Source of the DNA: Streptomyces fuscichromogenes
GTDB taxonomy: Bacteria > Actinomycetota > Actinomycetes > Streptomycetales > Streptomycetaceae
Reading direction: 5' to 3'
Assembly: GCF_014645815.1 (NCBI RefSeq)
Contig: NZ_BMML01000020.1
Coordinates: 138,387 to 202,386, forward strand
Length of the DNA: 64,000 nucleotides
Under the pieces are notes generated by a model. The model made no database searches and was not told the origin of the DNA. It saw only the letters and a list, made by a program, of their open reading frames with translations. The position numbers and the translations under genes are program-made. Positions within the stretch are counted from its first letter, which is position 1. Each line of letters begins with the position of its first letter. Shown here in pieces: positions 30,532 to 38,875 of this stretch.

Positions 30532-31794
30532 ATGACGGATCCGGCGCAGACGGTCACCAACTGGGCGCGCAACATCACGTACACCGCCAAGGAGTTCCAC
30601 CGCCCGGACTCGCTCGACGCGCTCCGGTCGTTGGTGGCGGGCAGTGCGCGGGTACGGGCGCTGGGCAGCGGGCACTCCTTCAACCGCATCGCCGACCCCG
30701 GCCCGGAGGGCGTGCTGGTCTCGATCGCCGGGCTGCCGCCGGCCGTCGAGGTGGACACGGCGGCCCGTACGGTCCGGGTCGCGGGCGGGGTGCGCTACGC
30801 CGAACTGGCCCGCGCGGTCCACGCGAAGGGCCTCGCGCTGCCCAACATGGCCTCGCTGCCGCACATCTCGGTGGCCGGCTCGGTCGCCACCGGCACCCAT
30901 GGCTCGGGCGTGGCCAACGGGTCGCTCGCGGCGCCCGTACGGGAGGTGGAGCTGGTCCTCGCCGACGGCTCCGCGGTCACGATCGCGCGCGGCGACGCCC
31001 GCTTCGGCGGCGCGGTGACCTCGCTGGGCGCGCTCGGCGTCGTCACCGCGCTCACCCTCGACCTGGAGCCGACGTTCGAGGTCGCGCAGACGGTGTACGT
31101 CGAACTTCCCCTGGCGGAGCTGGACTTCGCGGCGGTGTCCGGGGCCGCGTACAGCGTGAGCCTGTTCACCGACTGGCGGGAGCCGGGCTTCAGGCAGGTG
31201 TGGGTGAAGCGGCGCACCGACCGGCCGGCCGTGGACTTCGGGTGGGCCGCGCCCGCCACCGAGGCGATGCACCCGGTGCCGGGGATGCCGGCGGGCAACT
31301 GCACTCGGCAGTTCGGGGTGCCGGGGCCCTGGCACGAGCGACTGCCGCACTTCCGGGCGGAGTTCACGCCGAGCAGCGGGGACGAGCTCCAGTCGGAGTA
31401 CCTGCTGCCGAGGACGGCGGCCGTGGCGGCGCTGCACGCCGTCGACGGGATCCGGCAGGCCGTCGCCCCCGTACTGCAGACCTGCGAGGTGCGGACGATC
31501 GCCACCGACCCGCAGTGGCTCAGCCCCGCCCACGGCCGCGACTCCGTGGCCCTGCACTTCACCTGGGTGGACGACCTGGCCACCGTGCTTCCGGTGGTGC
31601 GCCGGCTGGAGGAGGCGCTGGCGCCGTTCGACCCCAGGCCGCACTGGGGCAAGGTGCACGCGGTGCCGGGGGAGGTACTGCGCGGCCGCTACCCGCGGCT
31701 CGCCGACTTCCGCGCCCTGGCCCGCGGCCTGGACCCCGACGGCAAGTTCACGAACCCCTTCGTCGCGGATGTCCTGAACGGCCGGCAGGCTTAA
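30532..31794 (+). CDS. aldO: FAD-dependent alditol oxidase AldO
   Basis: 420 residues, very similar along its length to the Streptomyces coelicolor alditol oxidase as I remember it. The PP-loop has LGSGHSFN with His48 for covalent FAD attachment; NMASLPHISVAGSVATGTHG and TSLGALGVVTALTLDLEP are the other FAD-domain blocks; the substrate domain contains AYSVSLFTDWREPGFRQVWV and HWGKVHAVPG. The enzyme oxidises xylitol/sorbitol-type alditols to aldoses, producing H2O2. GGCAGAG lies upstream of the ATG. It ends 59 bp before the ROK gene. Confidence 0.93.
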   Translation: MTDPAQTVTNWARNITYTAKEFHRPDSLDALRSLVAGSARVRALGSGHSFNRIADPGPEGVLVSIAGLPPAVEVDTAARTVRVAGGVRYAELARAVHAKGLALPNMASLPHISVAGSVATGTHGSGVANGSLAAPVREVELVLADGSAVTIARGDARFGGAVTSLGALGVVTALTLDLEPTFEVAQTVYVELPLAELDFAAVSGAAYSVSLFTDWREPGFRQVWVKRRTDRPAVDFGWAAPATEAMHPVPGMPAGNCTRQFGVPGPWHERLPHFRAEFTPSSGDELQSEYLLPRTAAVAALHAVDGIRQAVAPVLQTCEVRTIATDPQWLSPAHGRDSVALHFTWVDDLATVLPVVRRLEEALAPFDPRPHWGKVHAVPGEVLRGRYPRLADFRALARGLDPDGKFTNPFVADVLNGRQA

Positions 31795-31820
31795 TCCAAC
31801 CCTTAATGTAATGGCTTGTC

Positions 31821-31832
31821 GAAAGCGCTTCC
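31821..31832. promoter_or_regulatory. GAAAGCGCTTCC operator-like palindrome
   Basis: Near-perfect palindrome 21 bp upstream of the ROK start. Related sites: 43221-43232 (ACAAGCGCTTTC), 43277-43288 (GAAAGCCCTTTC) and 46604-46615 (GAAAGCGATTTC), all in front of polysaccharide-degradation genes. Confidence 0.55.
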
Positions 31833-31853
31833 CAGGCCATAGCGTTGCGCCGC

Positions 31854-33089
31854 GTGAAGCACACATCACGGGACATCCGCACCGCGAACCGCTACGAGGT
31901 GCTGCGGCACATCATCGCCGAGTCTCCCACCTCCCGGCAGGAGCTGGCGGCCGTCACCGGACTGAGCCTGGCCACGGTCGCCACCCTCGTCGGGGAGCTG
32001 CTGGAGCTGCGGATGATCACGGAGGTCGGCTTCGAGGACTCCGCGGGCGGCCGCCCCCGGGGCCTCGTCGCGGTCCACGCCTCCGGGGGCGCGCTGATCG
32101 GCGTCGACATCGCCGAGACGTACGTCCATGTCGAGCTGTTCGACCTCGCCCTGAACGTGCTGGCCCGCGCCGAGGAGGACATGCGCCCCGGCGAGAACCG
32201 GCCGGAGCAGGTGGTGGGCCAGGTGGCCGCGGCGGTCGGCGCGGTGGTGGCGCAGGCCGGGATCGAGGGCGCGCGGGTGCTGGGCGTCGGGGTGAGCGTG
32301 CCGGGGCAGGTGGACCGGGCCACCGGCATCGCCGAGTACGCGCCCAACTGGGACTGGCACGACGTGCCGTTGCTGCGCCTGCTCTCCGAACACATCGCCT
32401 ACCCCCTGTACCTGGACAACCCGCTGCGGGCCTGCGCGGTGGCCGAACAGTGGTTCGGGGCGGCGCGCGGGCGCGGGGACACCGTGGTGGTGAACCTCGG
32501 CACGGGCGTCGGCGCCGGGCTCGCGCTCGGCGGCGGACTGCACCGGGGGGTCAGCAACAGCGCCGGGGAGTGGGGCCACACGACGCTCGTCCTGGACGGG
32601 CGGCTGTGCCACTGCGGCAACCACGGCTGCGTCGAGACGTACGTCGGCGCCCCCGGCATCATGCTGAACCTGCGGGAGCTGAGCCCGCAGAGCCCGCTGC
32701 TGCACCCCGAGGACCAGACGGCCACCGTGGACGCGCTGGCCCGCGGCCTGGCGGACGGTGACCCCGTCGCGGTCAAGGTCGTCCGGGACACGGCCCGTTA
32801 CATCGGCGCCGGCATCGCCAACCTGGTCAACCTGCTCAACCCGGAACTGGTCGTGCTCAGCAGCTGGGTGGCCCGCCGGCTCGGCGAGCCGCTGCTGACG
32901 GAGGTGCGGGAGGCCGTACGGCGGCACGCGCTCGGGCGGCCGTTCGCCGCCACCGAGATCGTCCTCTCCCCCATCCCCACCGACCCGGTCTGCCTGGGCG
33001 CGGCCACGTTCGCCCTGGAGGGCGCCCTGCGGTCGGTGGGCCTGCGCAACACGGGCCGCGCCGGCCGCACCGCGCCCGCCTCCCGGTGA
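31854..33089 (+). CDS. ROK-family transcriptional regulator
   Basis: 411 residues from GTG 31854 (a TTG three codons earlier is possible). An N-terminal winged HTH (TSRQELAAVTGLSLATVATL) precedes the sugar-kinase-like ROK domain: IGVDIAETYVHVELFDL, LGVGVSVPGQVD, VVVNLGTGVGAGLALGGGLH, GEWGHTTLV and the zinc motif CHCGNHGCVE. Such XylR/NagC-type regulators respond to sugars or sugar phosphates and often control distant carbon genes. The palindrome just before its start recurs in the rhamnogalacturonan cluster 11-15 kb away. Confidence 0.88.
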   Translation: MKHTSRDIRTANRYEVLRHIIAESPTSRQELAAVTGLSLATVATLVGELLELRMITEVGFEDSAGGRPRGLVAVHASGGALIGVDIAETYVHVELFDLALNVLARAEEDMRPGENRPEQVVGQVAAAVGAVVAQAGIEGARVLGVGVSVPGQVDRATGIAEYAPNWDWHDVPLLRLLSEHIAYPLYLDNPLRACAVAEQWFGAARGRGDTVVVNLGTGVGAGLALGGGLHRGVSNSAGEWGHTTLVLDGRLCHCGNHGCVETYVGAPGIMLNLRELSPQSPLLHPEDQTATVDALARGLADGDPVAVKVVRDTARYIGAGIANLVNLLNPELVVLSSWVARRLGEPLLTEVREAVRRHALGRPFAATEIVLSPIPTDPVCLGAATFALEGALRSVGLRNTGRAGRTAPASR

Positions 33090-33228
33090 TCGAATAGTCC
33101 AAATCGCGGCTCGATTAATCCATTGCCGGGCTCCTCGGCGCTCTGCGAACGTCATGGCGTATCCGCGGCCGGTCGGCCTCTCAAGCCGACCGGCCGTATG
33201 TCGTCCATGGAACGAGGGGGTCACCAGC

Positions 33229-34236
33229 GTGACCGCAAGCATCGAGGTCCGCGGTCTGTCCCGCACCTTCCACACCACTGTCCGACGCCCGGGTTTCACG
33301 GGCGTCCTGCGATCCCTGGTCAACCCCGAGCGCGTGGAGAAGCACGCGGTCTCCGACATCTCCTTCGATGTCGCCCCGGGTGAGCTGCTCGCCCTGCTCG
33401 GCCCGAACGGCGCGGGCAAGTCGACCACCATCAAGATGCTCACCGGCATCCTCACCCCGACCTCCGGCGAGGCCCGGGTCGCGGGCGTGGTGCCGTACCG
33501 GGAACGGGAACGCAACGCCCGCAACATCGGCGCGGTGTTCGGGCAGCGGACCCAGCTGTGGTGGGACCTGCCGGTGCGGGAGTCGTTCTCCATCCTGCGG
33601 GACATCTACGAGGTGCCGAAGGCCGAACACGCGGCACGGCTGCGGGAGTTCGACGAGTTGCTCGAACTCTCCAGCTTCTGGGACACCCGGGTGCGGCACC
33701 TCTCGCTGGGCCAGCGGGTCCGCTGCGACCTGGCGGCCGCCCTGCTGCACGATCCGCCGGTCGTCTTCCTCGACGAGCCGACCATCGGCATGGACGTGGT
33801 GGTGAAGGAACAGGTCCGCGAGTTCCTGCGGTACCAGGTGGCCGAGCGCGGCCGTACGGTCCTGCTGACCACGCACGACATGACCGAGGTCGAGCGGCTC
33901 GCCGAGCGGGTGGTGCTGGTCAACCACGGGCGGCTGGTGCTCGACGGCACCCTCGACGAGGTCCGCCGGGGCTTCGGCTCGACCTGGCAGGTGCGGGCGA
34001 CGCTCGCCGACCCGCACACCCCGGTCGGCCCGCTGCCGGGCATCGCGCTGGTGAGCCATGACGGGCCCCAGGTGGTGTTCGGCCCGGACGGACCGGCCGC
34101 GCCCACCGTCCACCAGGCGCTGAAGCTGGTCATCGAGCGGTACGAGGTGACCGGTGTGGCGGTGGACGAGGCTGATCTGGAGGACGTGATGCGCGCGGCC
34201 TACGCCGAGGTCCGGGCGAAGGCCGAGGCGGCGTGA
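33229..34236 (+). CDS. ABC-2 exporter ATP-binding subunit
   Basis: 335 residues from GTG 33229, preceded by GAGGGGG. Walker A GPNGAGKST, signature LSLGQRVR, Walker B VVFLDEPTIG, H-loop TTHDM; the FGQRTQLWWDLPV stretch is typical of the COG4586 branch whose partner permeases are DUF990-type. It overlaps the first permease (stop/start within 4 nt). The complex probably exports a lipophilic compound; substrate unknown. Confidence 0.88.
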   Translation: MTASIEVRGLSRTFHTTVRRPGFTGVLRSLVNPERVEKHAVSDISFDVAPGELLALLGPNGAGKSTTIKMLTGILTPTSGEARVAGVVPYRERERNARNIGAVFGQRTQLWWDLPVRESFSILRDIYEVPKAEHAARLREFDELLELSSFWDTRVRHLSLGQRVRCDLAAALLHDPPVVFLDEPTIGMDVVVKEQVREFLRYQVAERGRTVLLTTHDMTEVERLAERVVLVNHGRLVLDGTLDEVRRGFGSTWQVRATLADPHTPVGPLPGIALVSHDGPQVVFGPDGPAAPTVHQALKLVIERYEVTGVAVDEADLEDVMRAAYAEVRAKAEAA

Positions 34237-35042
34237 TGACGACCCTGACCTACGCCTGGCGCGCCGCCCGGGTCACCCCGCTCGGCGAGCTGTACACCCC
34301 GCCCCGGATCACCGCCGCGCTGCTGCGGCTGACCGTGCAGGTGGTGCTGGTCGCGTCCCTGTGGCACGGCCTGTACGCCCAGACCGGTACGACCGCCGGG
34401 CTCTCCCGCGACCAGGCGGTCACCTTCGCCGTACTGGCGGTCCTGGCGTCCCGGCTGCGGGAGCTGGACCAGTACGCGGGCCGGGACTCGGTCGCGCAGC
34501 ACATGTACTACGGCACGATCGTCTACTGGTACCTGCGCCCGCTGTCCCCGCACCGCTACTACGCGCTGCGCGCCCTGGGCGAGCAGCTCTACGGTCTCGC
34601 CTGGGCGTTGGGGGGCTACACGGTCTGCCTGGCGGCGGGGGTCGTGGTGCCGCCCGAGTCGGCGTCCGTGGCGGGGGTGTTCGCGCTCAGCCTCTTCCTC
34701 GGCCAGTGGGTCCTGCACTACGTCATGCTGCTCATCGACCAGTTGTGCTTCTGGACGCTGCGCAACACGGCCGCGCTGCTGATCCTGATCTTCGCGCAGA
34801 ACCTGATGTCCGGGGTGTACGCCCCGCTGTGGTACTTCCCGCACTGGTTCCTGACCCTCAGCTCCTTCCTGCCGTTCCAGGCCACGCTCAACGTGCCGCT
34901 GTCGCTGTACGTGGGCCGTATCCCGCTCTCCGAGGCGGGCTTCCAACTCGGCGTCCAGGCCGGCTGGCTGGTGGCGCTGCGCTTCCTCACCCGTTTCCTG
35001 TGGCGGCGTGCCGCCCGTCGAGTCGTCTCCCAGGGAGGCTGA
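34236..35042 (+). CDS. ABC-2 exporter permease 1
   Basis: 268 residues (or 269 from the overlapping GTG at 34233), six predicted membrane segments (for example AALLRLTVQVVLVASLWHG, LALFLGQWVLHYVMLLIDQL-like, NTAALLILIFAQNLMSG). It matches ABC-2 family membrane proteins that pair with COG4586 ATPases. It is translationally coupled to the ATPase gene and followed by the second permease after 5 bp. Confidence 0.85.
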   Translation: MTTLTYAWRAARVTPLGELYTPPRITAALLRLTVQVVLVASLWHGLYAQTGTTAGLSRDQAVTFAVLAVLASRLRELDQYAGRDSVAQHMYYGTIVYWYLRPLSPHRYYALRALGEQLYGLAWALGGYTVCLAAGVVVPPESASVAGVFALSLFLGQWVLHYVMLLIDQLCFWTLRNTAALLILIFAQNLMSGVYAPLWYFPHWFLTLSSFLPFQATLNVPLSLYVGRIPLSEAGFQLGVQAGWLVALRFLTRFLWRRAARRVVSQGG

Positions 35043-35047
35043 GTCCC

Positions 35048-35848
35048 ATGAACGCCGTACGGATCGTCTGGCGGGTCACACAGCTCAACTTCCGTGCCCA
35101 GCTGGAGTACCGCACCGAGTTCCTGATGATGATCGCGATCGGCGCGATCTGGCAGGTGTCGGTGATCGTGTTCGCCACCGTGCTGCTGACCCGGTTCGCC
35201 GGGATGGGCGGCTGGGACAGCTCGGACGTGCTGCTCATCCCGGCGACCCGGATGCTCGCCCACGGCCTGTTCGTGCTCTTCCTGGGCCGGGTGCACGGCC
35301 TGGGCCGGCACATCCAGGAGGGCAAGATCGACGCCTATCTGCTCCGCCCGATGCCGGTCTACCGCCAGGTCCAGCTGGAGCACTTCCCGACCAACGCCAT
35401 CGGTGACCTGACGGTGGCGGTGGGCCTGATGGTCGGCGCGCTCGGCCGCAGCCACCTGGACTGGACGCCGGGCCGGATCGCCTACCTGGTCGCGGCGGTG
35501 CTGGGCGGGATGCTCCTGGAAGCCGCCCTGTTCACCGTCGTGGCCTCGGCCTCCCTGCGCTTCCCGGCCGCCGACTACTGGGGCCGCTGGCTGGAGGAAC
35601 TCCTCGGCACCTTCGGCAGCTACCCCCTCAACGTGCTGCCGAGGGCGGTCGGCGGCTTCCTCACCTACGGCCTCCCGCTCGCGTTCGTCGCCTACTTCCC
35701 GGCCGCCGTCCTCACCGGCCACGGCCACTCCACCGGCGCCCCCTACTGGCTGGCCGCCGCCTCCCCCTTCCTGGGTCTGCTGGCCTACCTGGCCTCCCGA
35801 TGGCTGTGGCGGTGGGCGCTGGGCCACTACACGGGGGTGAACGGCTGA
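35048..35848 (+). CDS. ABC-2 exporter permease 2
   Basis: 266 residues, about six membrane segments; the VHGLGRHIQEGKIDAYLLRP motif is shared by COG3694-type permeases and resembles a coupling helix. It is the last gene of the three-gene exporter operon. ATG 35048 has GGGAGGCTGAG upstream. Confidence 0.87.
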   Translation: MNAVRIVWRVTQLNFRAQLEYRTEFLMMIAIGAIWQVSVIVFATVLLTRFAGMGGWDSSDVLLIPATRMLAHGLFVLFLGRVHGLGRHIQEGKIDAYLLRPMPVYRQVQLEHFPTNAIGDLTVAVGLMVGALGRSHLDWTPGRIAYLVAAVLGGMLLEAALFTVVASASLRFPAADYWGRWLEELLGTFGSYPLNVLPRAVGGFLTYGLPLAFVAYFPAAVLTGHGHSTGAPYWLAAASPFLGLLAYLASRWLWRWALGHYTGVNG

Positions 35849-36182
35849 CACGACGACTGACAGGACGGCGGTCCCGGCAACGGGCCCGGCAGGGCCCCGG
35901 CAACGGCCCCGGCAGGGTCCCGGCCCGACCGTGACACCGCACCACCACCCCGCAGCAGCAACCCGCCCGCTGGAGCCGCCTGGCCGCGCGACCGCCTTCG
36001 GCCGAGGACGCGGACGAGGCGCGGGCCAGCCGGGGCAGCGGCGAGCGGGAGGCCGGCCGCGCCGGGCCGGTGGGCCGGGTCCGCCGCTCGGCCCGCCGCT
36101 CACCGATGCGGCCGGGCCGAACCGGCGGTGTCGGCTGAGCGGTGGGGCACCGGCCGCGCTGCGCGGCCGCGGACGGCCGGTG
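35849..36182. other. 334-bp convergent intergenic region
   Basis: It lies between the exporter operon and the MFS gene. The first part has direct repeats of CCCGGCAACGG/CCCGGCAGGG (35875-35925). The right end carries the hairpin at 36149-36183. No gene is evident. Confidence 0.5.
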
Positions 36183-36183
36183 T
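36149..36183 (-). terminator. Hairpin terminator after the MFS gene
   Basis: CACCGGCCG (36149-36157) and CGGCCGGTG (36175-36183) are perfect complements with an 17-nt GC-rich loop that can also pair. It touches the MFS stop codon. Confidence 0.6.
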
Positions 36184-37442
36184 CAGGTGTGGCGCGCGCC
36201 GCGGACCGGGGTGCACAGGCCGGCGACGGCCACGAGGGTGCAGCAGGCTCCGGCCACGGCGGCCACCCGGGCGGTGCCGTACTGTTCGGCGGCCCAGGTG
36301 AGCAGGGCCGCGCCGACCGGGGCCGCCGCGTACTGGAGGGTCCAGTAGGCGGAGGTGACCCGGCCCAGCAGGGGTTCGGGGGTGATCTCCTGGCGCAGGG
36401 ACATGGAGCAGGTGCCGGCGATGCCCACGCAGGCCAGGTAGACCGCGCTCAGGACGGCCACGGCGGGGACCGTGCCGACCCGGCCGAGCCCGGCGAAGGC
36501 CAGTCCGCACACCGCGGTGGCGCCGATCCAGGTGGGTCCGAAACCCAGCCACCGCCGCAGCCGGGCGACCAGCAGCGCCCCGGCGACCGTGCCGACCGCG
36601 CCGACGGCCATCACCGTCCCCACCGTGCCGTCGTCGTGGCCGAGGTCGTGCTTGAGGTGGTAGATGACCAGGTCGGTGATGCCGAGGCTGAGGAAGCTGA
36701 AGACGGCGAGGAGGCCGGCGAGCGAGCGCAGGACGGGGTGGCGGACCAGGTACGAGAGGCCGGTGCGCAGATCCCGCCACAGTCCCCTGTCCTTGACCGG
36801 CACGTCGTCCGCGGCGCGTTCCCGGACCCGTACGAAGAGGAGACAGCCCGCCGAGACCGCGTAGCTGACCGCGTCCACGGCCACCGCGTCGGCGGGCCCG
36901 GCCCAGGCGGCCACCAGACCCGCGCCGAGCGGTCCCAGCACGCCGGCCATGGCCATGGTGGCGTTCAACCGGCCGTTGGCCTCGGTGAGTCGACCGGTAC
37001 CGACGAGCCCGCGGACGACGGTGACGTATCCGACGCCGAAGAGTATGCCGACGGCCTCGCACAGGGGCAGCACCACGTACAGCAGCCAGAGCTGCGGTCC
37101 GGCGAGCCAGACGAGCGGGACCAGCCCGTAGAGGACCATGCGGACCAGGTCGCAGGCGATGAGGAGGCTTCGCCGGTCCACCCGGTCCACGACCACGCCG
37201 GCGAAGACCGCCGCCACCACCATCGCGGCGCCGCCGACGCCGGTGAGCAGACCCATCCGGGCCACCGAGCCGGTCGCCTGGAGGACCAGCAGGGGCAGCG
37301 CGATCAGGCTGAAGGAGTCACCGAGGAAGGACAGCGTCTGGGCGAGCCAGAAGAACCCGAAGTCCCGCTGCCTCCACAGCGGTCGGCCCTCCGCCGACCG
37401 CTCCCGCGCCGCCCGCGCCACCCGCCGCGCCTCGTTCGTCAC
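36183..37442 (-). CDS. MFS efflux transporter
   Basis: 419 residues, about twelve membrane segments. The N-terminal FGFFWLAQTLSFLGDSFSLI and the loop FAGVVVDRVDRRSLLIACDL (motif A) match MFS_3 drug/macrolide exporters. It is divergent from the TetR gene, with a CCTAG-N5-CTAGG palindrome between, so efflux is probably induced by a TetR ligand. Confidence 0.88.
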   Translation of the reverse strand: MTNEARRVARAARERSAEGRPLWRQRDFGFFWLAQTLSFLGDSFSLIALPLLVLQATGSVARMGLLTGVGGAAMVVAAVFAGVVVDRVDRRSLLIACDLVRMVLYGLVPLVWLAGPQLWLLYVVLPLCEAVGILFGVGYVTVVRGLVGTGRLTEANGRLNATMAMAGVLGPLGAGLVAAWAGPADAVAVDAVSYAVSAGCLLFVRVRERAADDVPVKDRGLWRDLRTGLSYLVRHPVLRSLAGLLAVFSFLSLGITDLVIYHLKHDLGHDDGTVGTVMAVGAVGTVAGALLVARLRRWLGFGPTWIGATAVCGLAFAGLGRVGTVPAVAVLSAVYLACVGIAGTCSMSLRQEITPEPLLGRVTSAYWTLQYAAAPVGAALLTWAAEQYGTARVAAVAGACCTLVAVAGLCTPVRGARHT

Positions 37443-37521
37443 GGCTCCCCCTTCCGTCTCCCGGCGACCCTATGCCGGTACCGGGCCGATCACACGGCGA
37501 TAAACCGCGTGACGACCGAAA

Positions 37522-37536
37522 CCTAGAGCCCCTAGG
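37522..37536. promoter_or_regulatory. TetR operator candidate
   Basis: CCTAG-AGCCC-CTAGG, a perfect palindrome in the 127-bp gap between the MFS and TetR genes, 33 bp before the TetR start. It could control both promoters. Confidence 0.55.
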
Positions 37537-37569
37537 ATTCTGGCTACGAACCCAAGGGGAGGGCGTCAC

Positions 37570-38160
37570 ATGGCCCGTGCCGGAATCACCGCCGACCGAC
37601 TGGTCGCCGCGGCGGCCGAACTGGCCGACGAGGTCGGCTTCGAGCAGGTCTCGCTGTCCGCGCTGGCGCGCCGGTTCGGCGTGAAGGACGCGAGTCTCCA
37701 CTCGCATGTCCGCGGCCTCTGGGACCTGCGGCACCGGCTCGCGCTCCTGGCGGGCGGCGAGATGATCGACCGGATCGGCGTCGCCGTGGCCGGACGGTCC
37801 GGACGGGACGCGCTGGCCGCCTACGCCGACGCCTACCGGGCGTACGCCCTCGCCCACCCCGGCCGTTACGCGGCCACCCAGATCCGTGTCGACCCCGCCC
37901 TCGTCGACGCCGACGCCCCCGCCATGCGCCGCACCGTCGAGATCACCTACGGCATGCTGCGCGGCTACGGCCTGGCCGAACCCGATCTCACCGACGCCGT
38001 ACGCCTGTTGCGCGCCACCTTCCACGGCTACTGCGCCCTGGAGGCCTCGGGGGGCTTCAACGCGCCGCGGGACGTCCGCGCCTCCTGGGACCGGGCGATC
38101 GACGCCCTGCACATCGCACTCGAGAACTGGCCCCGCGAGGAGACCGATCACCATGTCTGA
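37570..38160 (+). CDS. TetR-family regulator
   Basis: 196 residues. HTH at about 25-48 (VSLSALARRFGVKDASLHSH) and a helical ligand domain of the WHG type (YADAYRAYALAHPGRYAATQ, HGYCALEASGGF). GGGGAGGGCGTC is upstream of ATG 37570. The last 8 nt overlap the alpha/beta hydrolase start, so the two are co-translated; it likely represses the divergent MFS gene and its own operon. Confidence 0.88.
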   Translation: MARAGITADRLVAAAAELADEVGFEQVSLSALARRFGVKDASLHSHVRGLWDLRHRLALLAGGEMIDRIGVAVAGRSGRDALAAYADAYRAYALAHPGRYAATQIRVDPALVDADAPAMRRTVEITYGMLRGYGLAEPDLTDAVRLLRATFHGYCALEASGGFNAPRDVRASWDRAIDALHIALENWPREETDHHV

Positions 38161-38839
38161 CCTGTACTACGACGTCACCGGCAGCGGCCCCGTGCTGCTC
38201 GTGCTGCCGGGCGGAGCCGGGCACCCGATGGGCCTGGGCCCGCTCACCGAACGCCTCACGGCGCACTTCACGGTCGTCATGTACGACCCGCTGGGCCTCG
38301 CGCACGGCCACCTGGAGGACACGTTCGCCGACCAGCGCGTGCCGGACTGGAGCGAGGGCGCGCACCGGGTACTGGAGGCAGTACTGGCGGAGGGCGAGTC
38401 GGCGTACGTGTTCGGCACCAGCGCCGGCGGCATCGCCGCCCTCGACCTGCTGGCCCGTCACCCCGGTCGCCTCCGGCACGTCATCGCCCACGAACCCCCG
38501 TGTGTCACGCTGCTGCCGGACGGGGAGCGGCTGCGCACCGAGCTGATCGGCCAACTCGACGGCGCACAGCGGGACTCTGCCGAGGTGACCCCCTTCTCGG
38601 TCTTCCTCGCCCACGTCCTGCGCCCGTTCACCGCCTACCGCCCACCGGCCGGCCTGCCCCGCCTCACGGTGGCCGCCGGAGCCGACTCGTGCGGCCAACT
38701 CCTGCACCGCACCGCGGAGTTCGTGGCCCGGCACACCGGCGGCGGGTTCGCCGAGTTCCCGGGCGGCCACCTGGGGACCGGCGAGCACCCCGTGGCGTTC
38801 GCGGACCGGATCGTGGAAACGCTGCTCGGGGCCGGTTGA
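38153..38839 (+). CDS. Alpha/beta hydrolase
   Basis: 228 residues. Oxyanion region LPGGAGHPMG, nucleophile elbow FGTSAGGIAAL (Ser), and a C-terminal FPGGHLGTGEHP His. It probably hydrolyses an ester or lactone linked to the compound handled by the TetR/MFS pair. ATG 38153 sits inside the TetR gene end; longer 5' frames are spurious. Confidence 0.83.
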   Translation: MSDLYYDVTGSGPVLLVLPGGAGHPMGLGPLTERLTAHFTVVMYDPLGLAHGHLEDTFADQRVPDWSEGAHRVLEAVLAEGESAYVFGTSAGGIAALDLLARHPGRLRHVIAHEPPCVTLLPDGERLRTELIGQLDGAQRDSAEVTPFSVFLAHVLRPFTAYRPPAGLPRLTVAAGADSCGQLLHRTAEFVARHTGGGFAEFPGGHLGTGEHPVAFADRIVETLLGAG

Positions 38840-38875
38840 CGGCAACCTTCCGGGACCCGGCGGCGACCACAGGGT

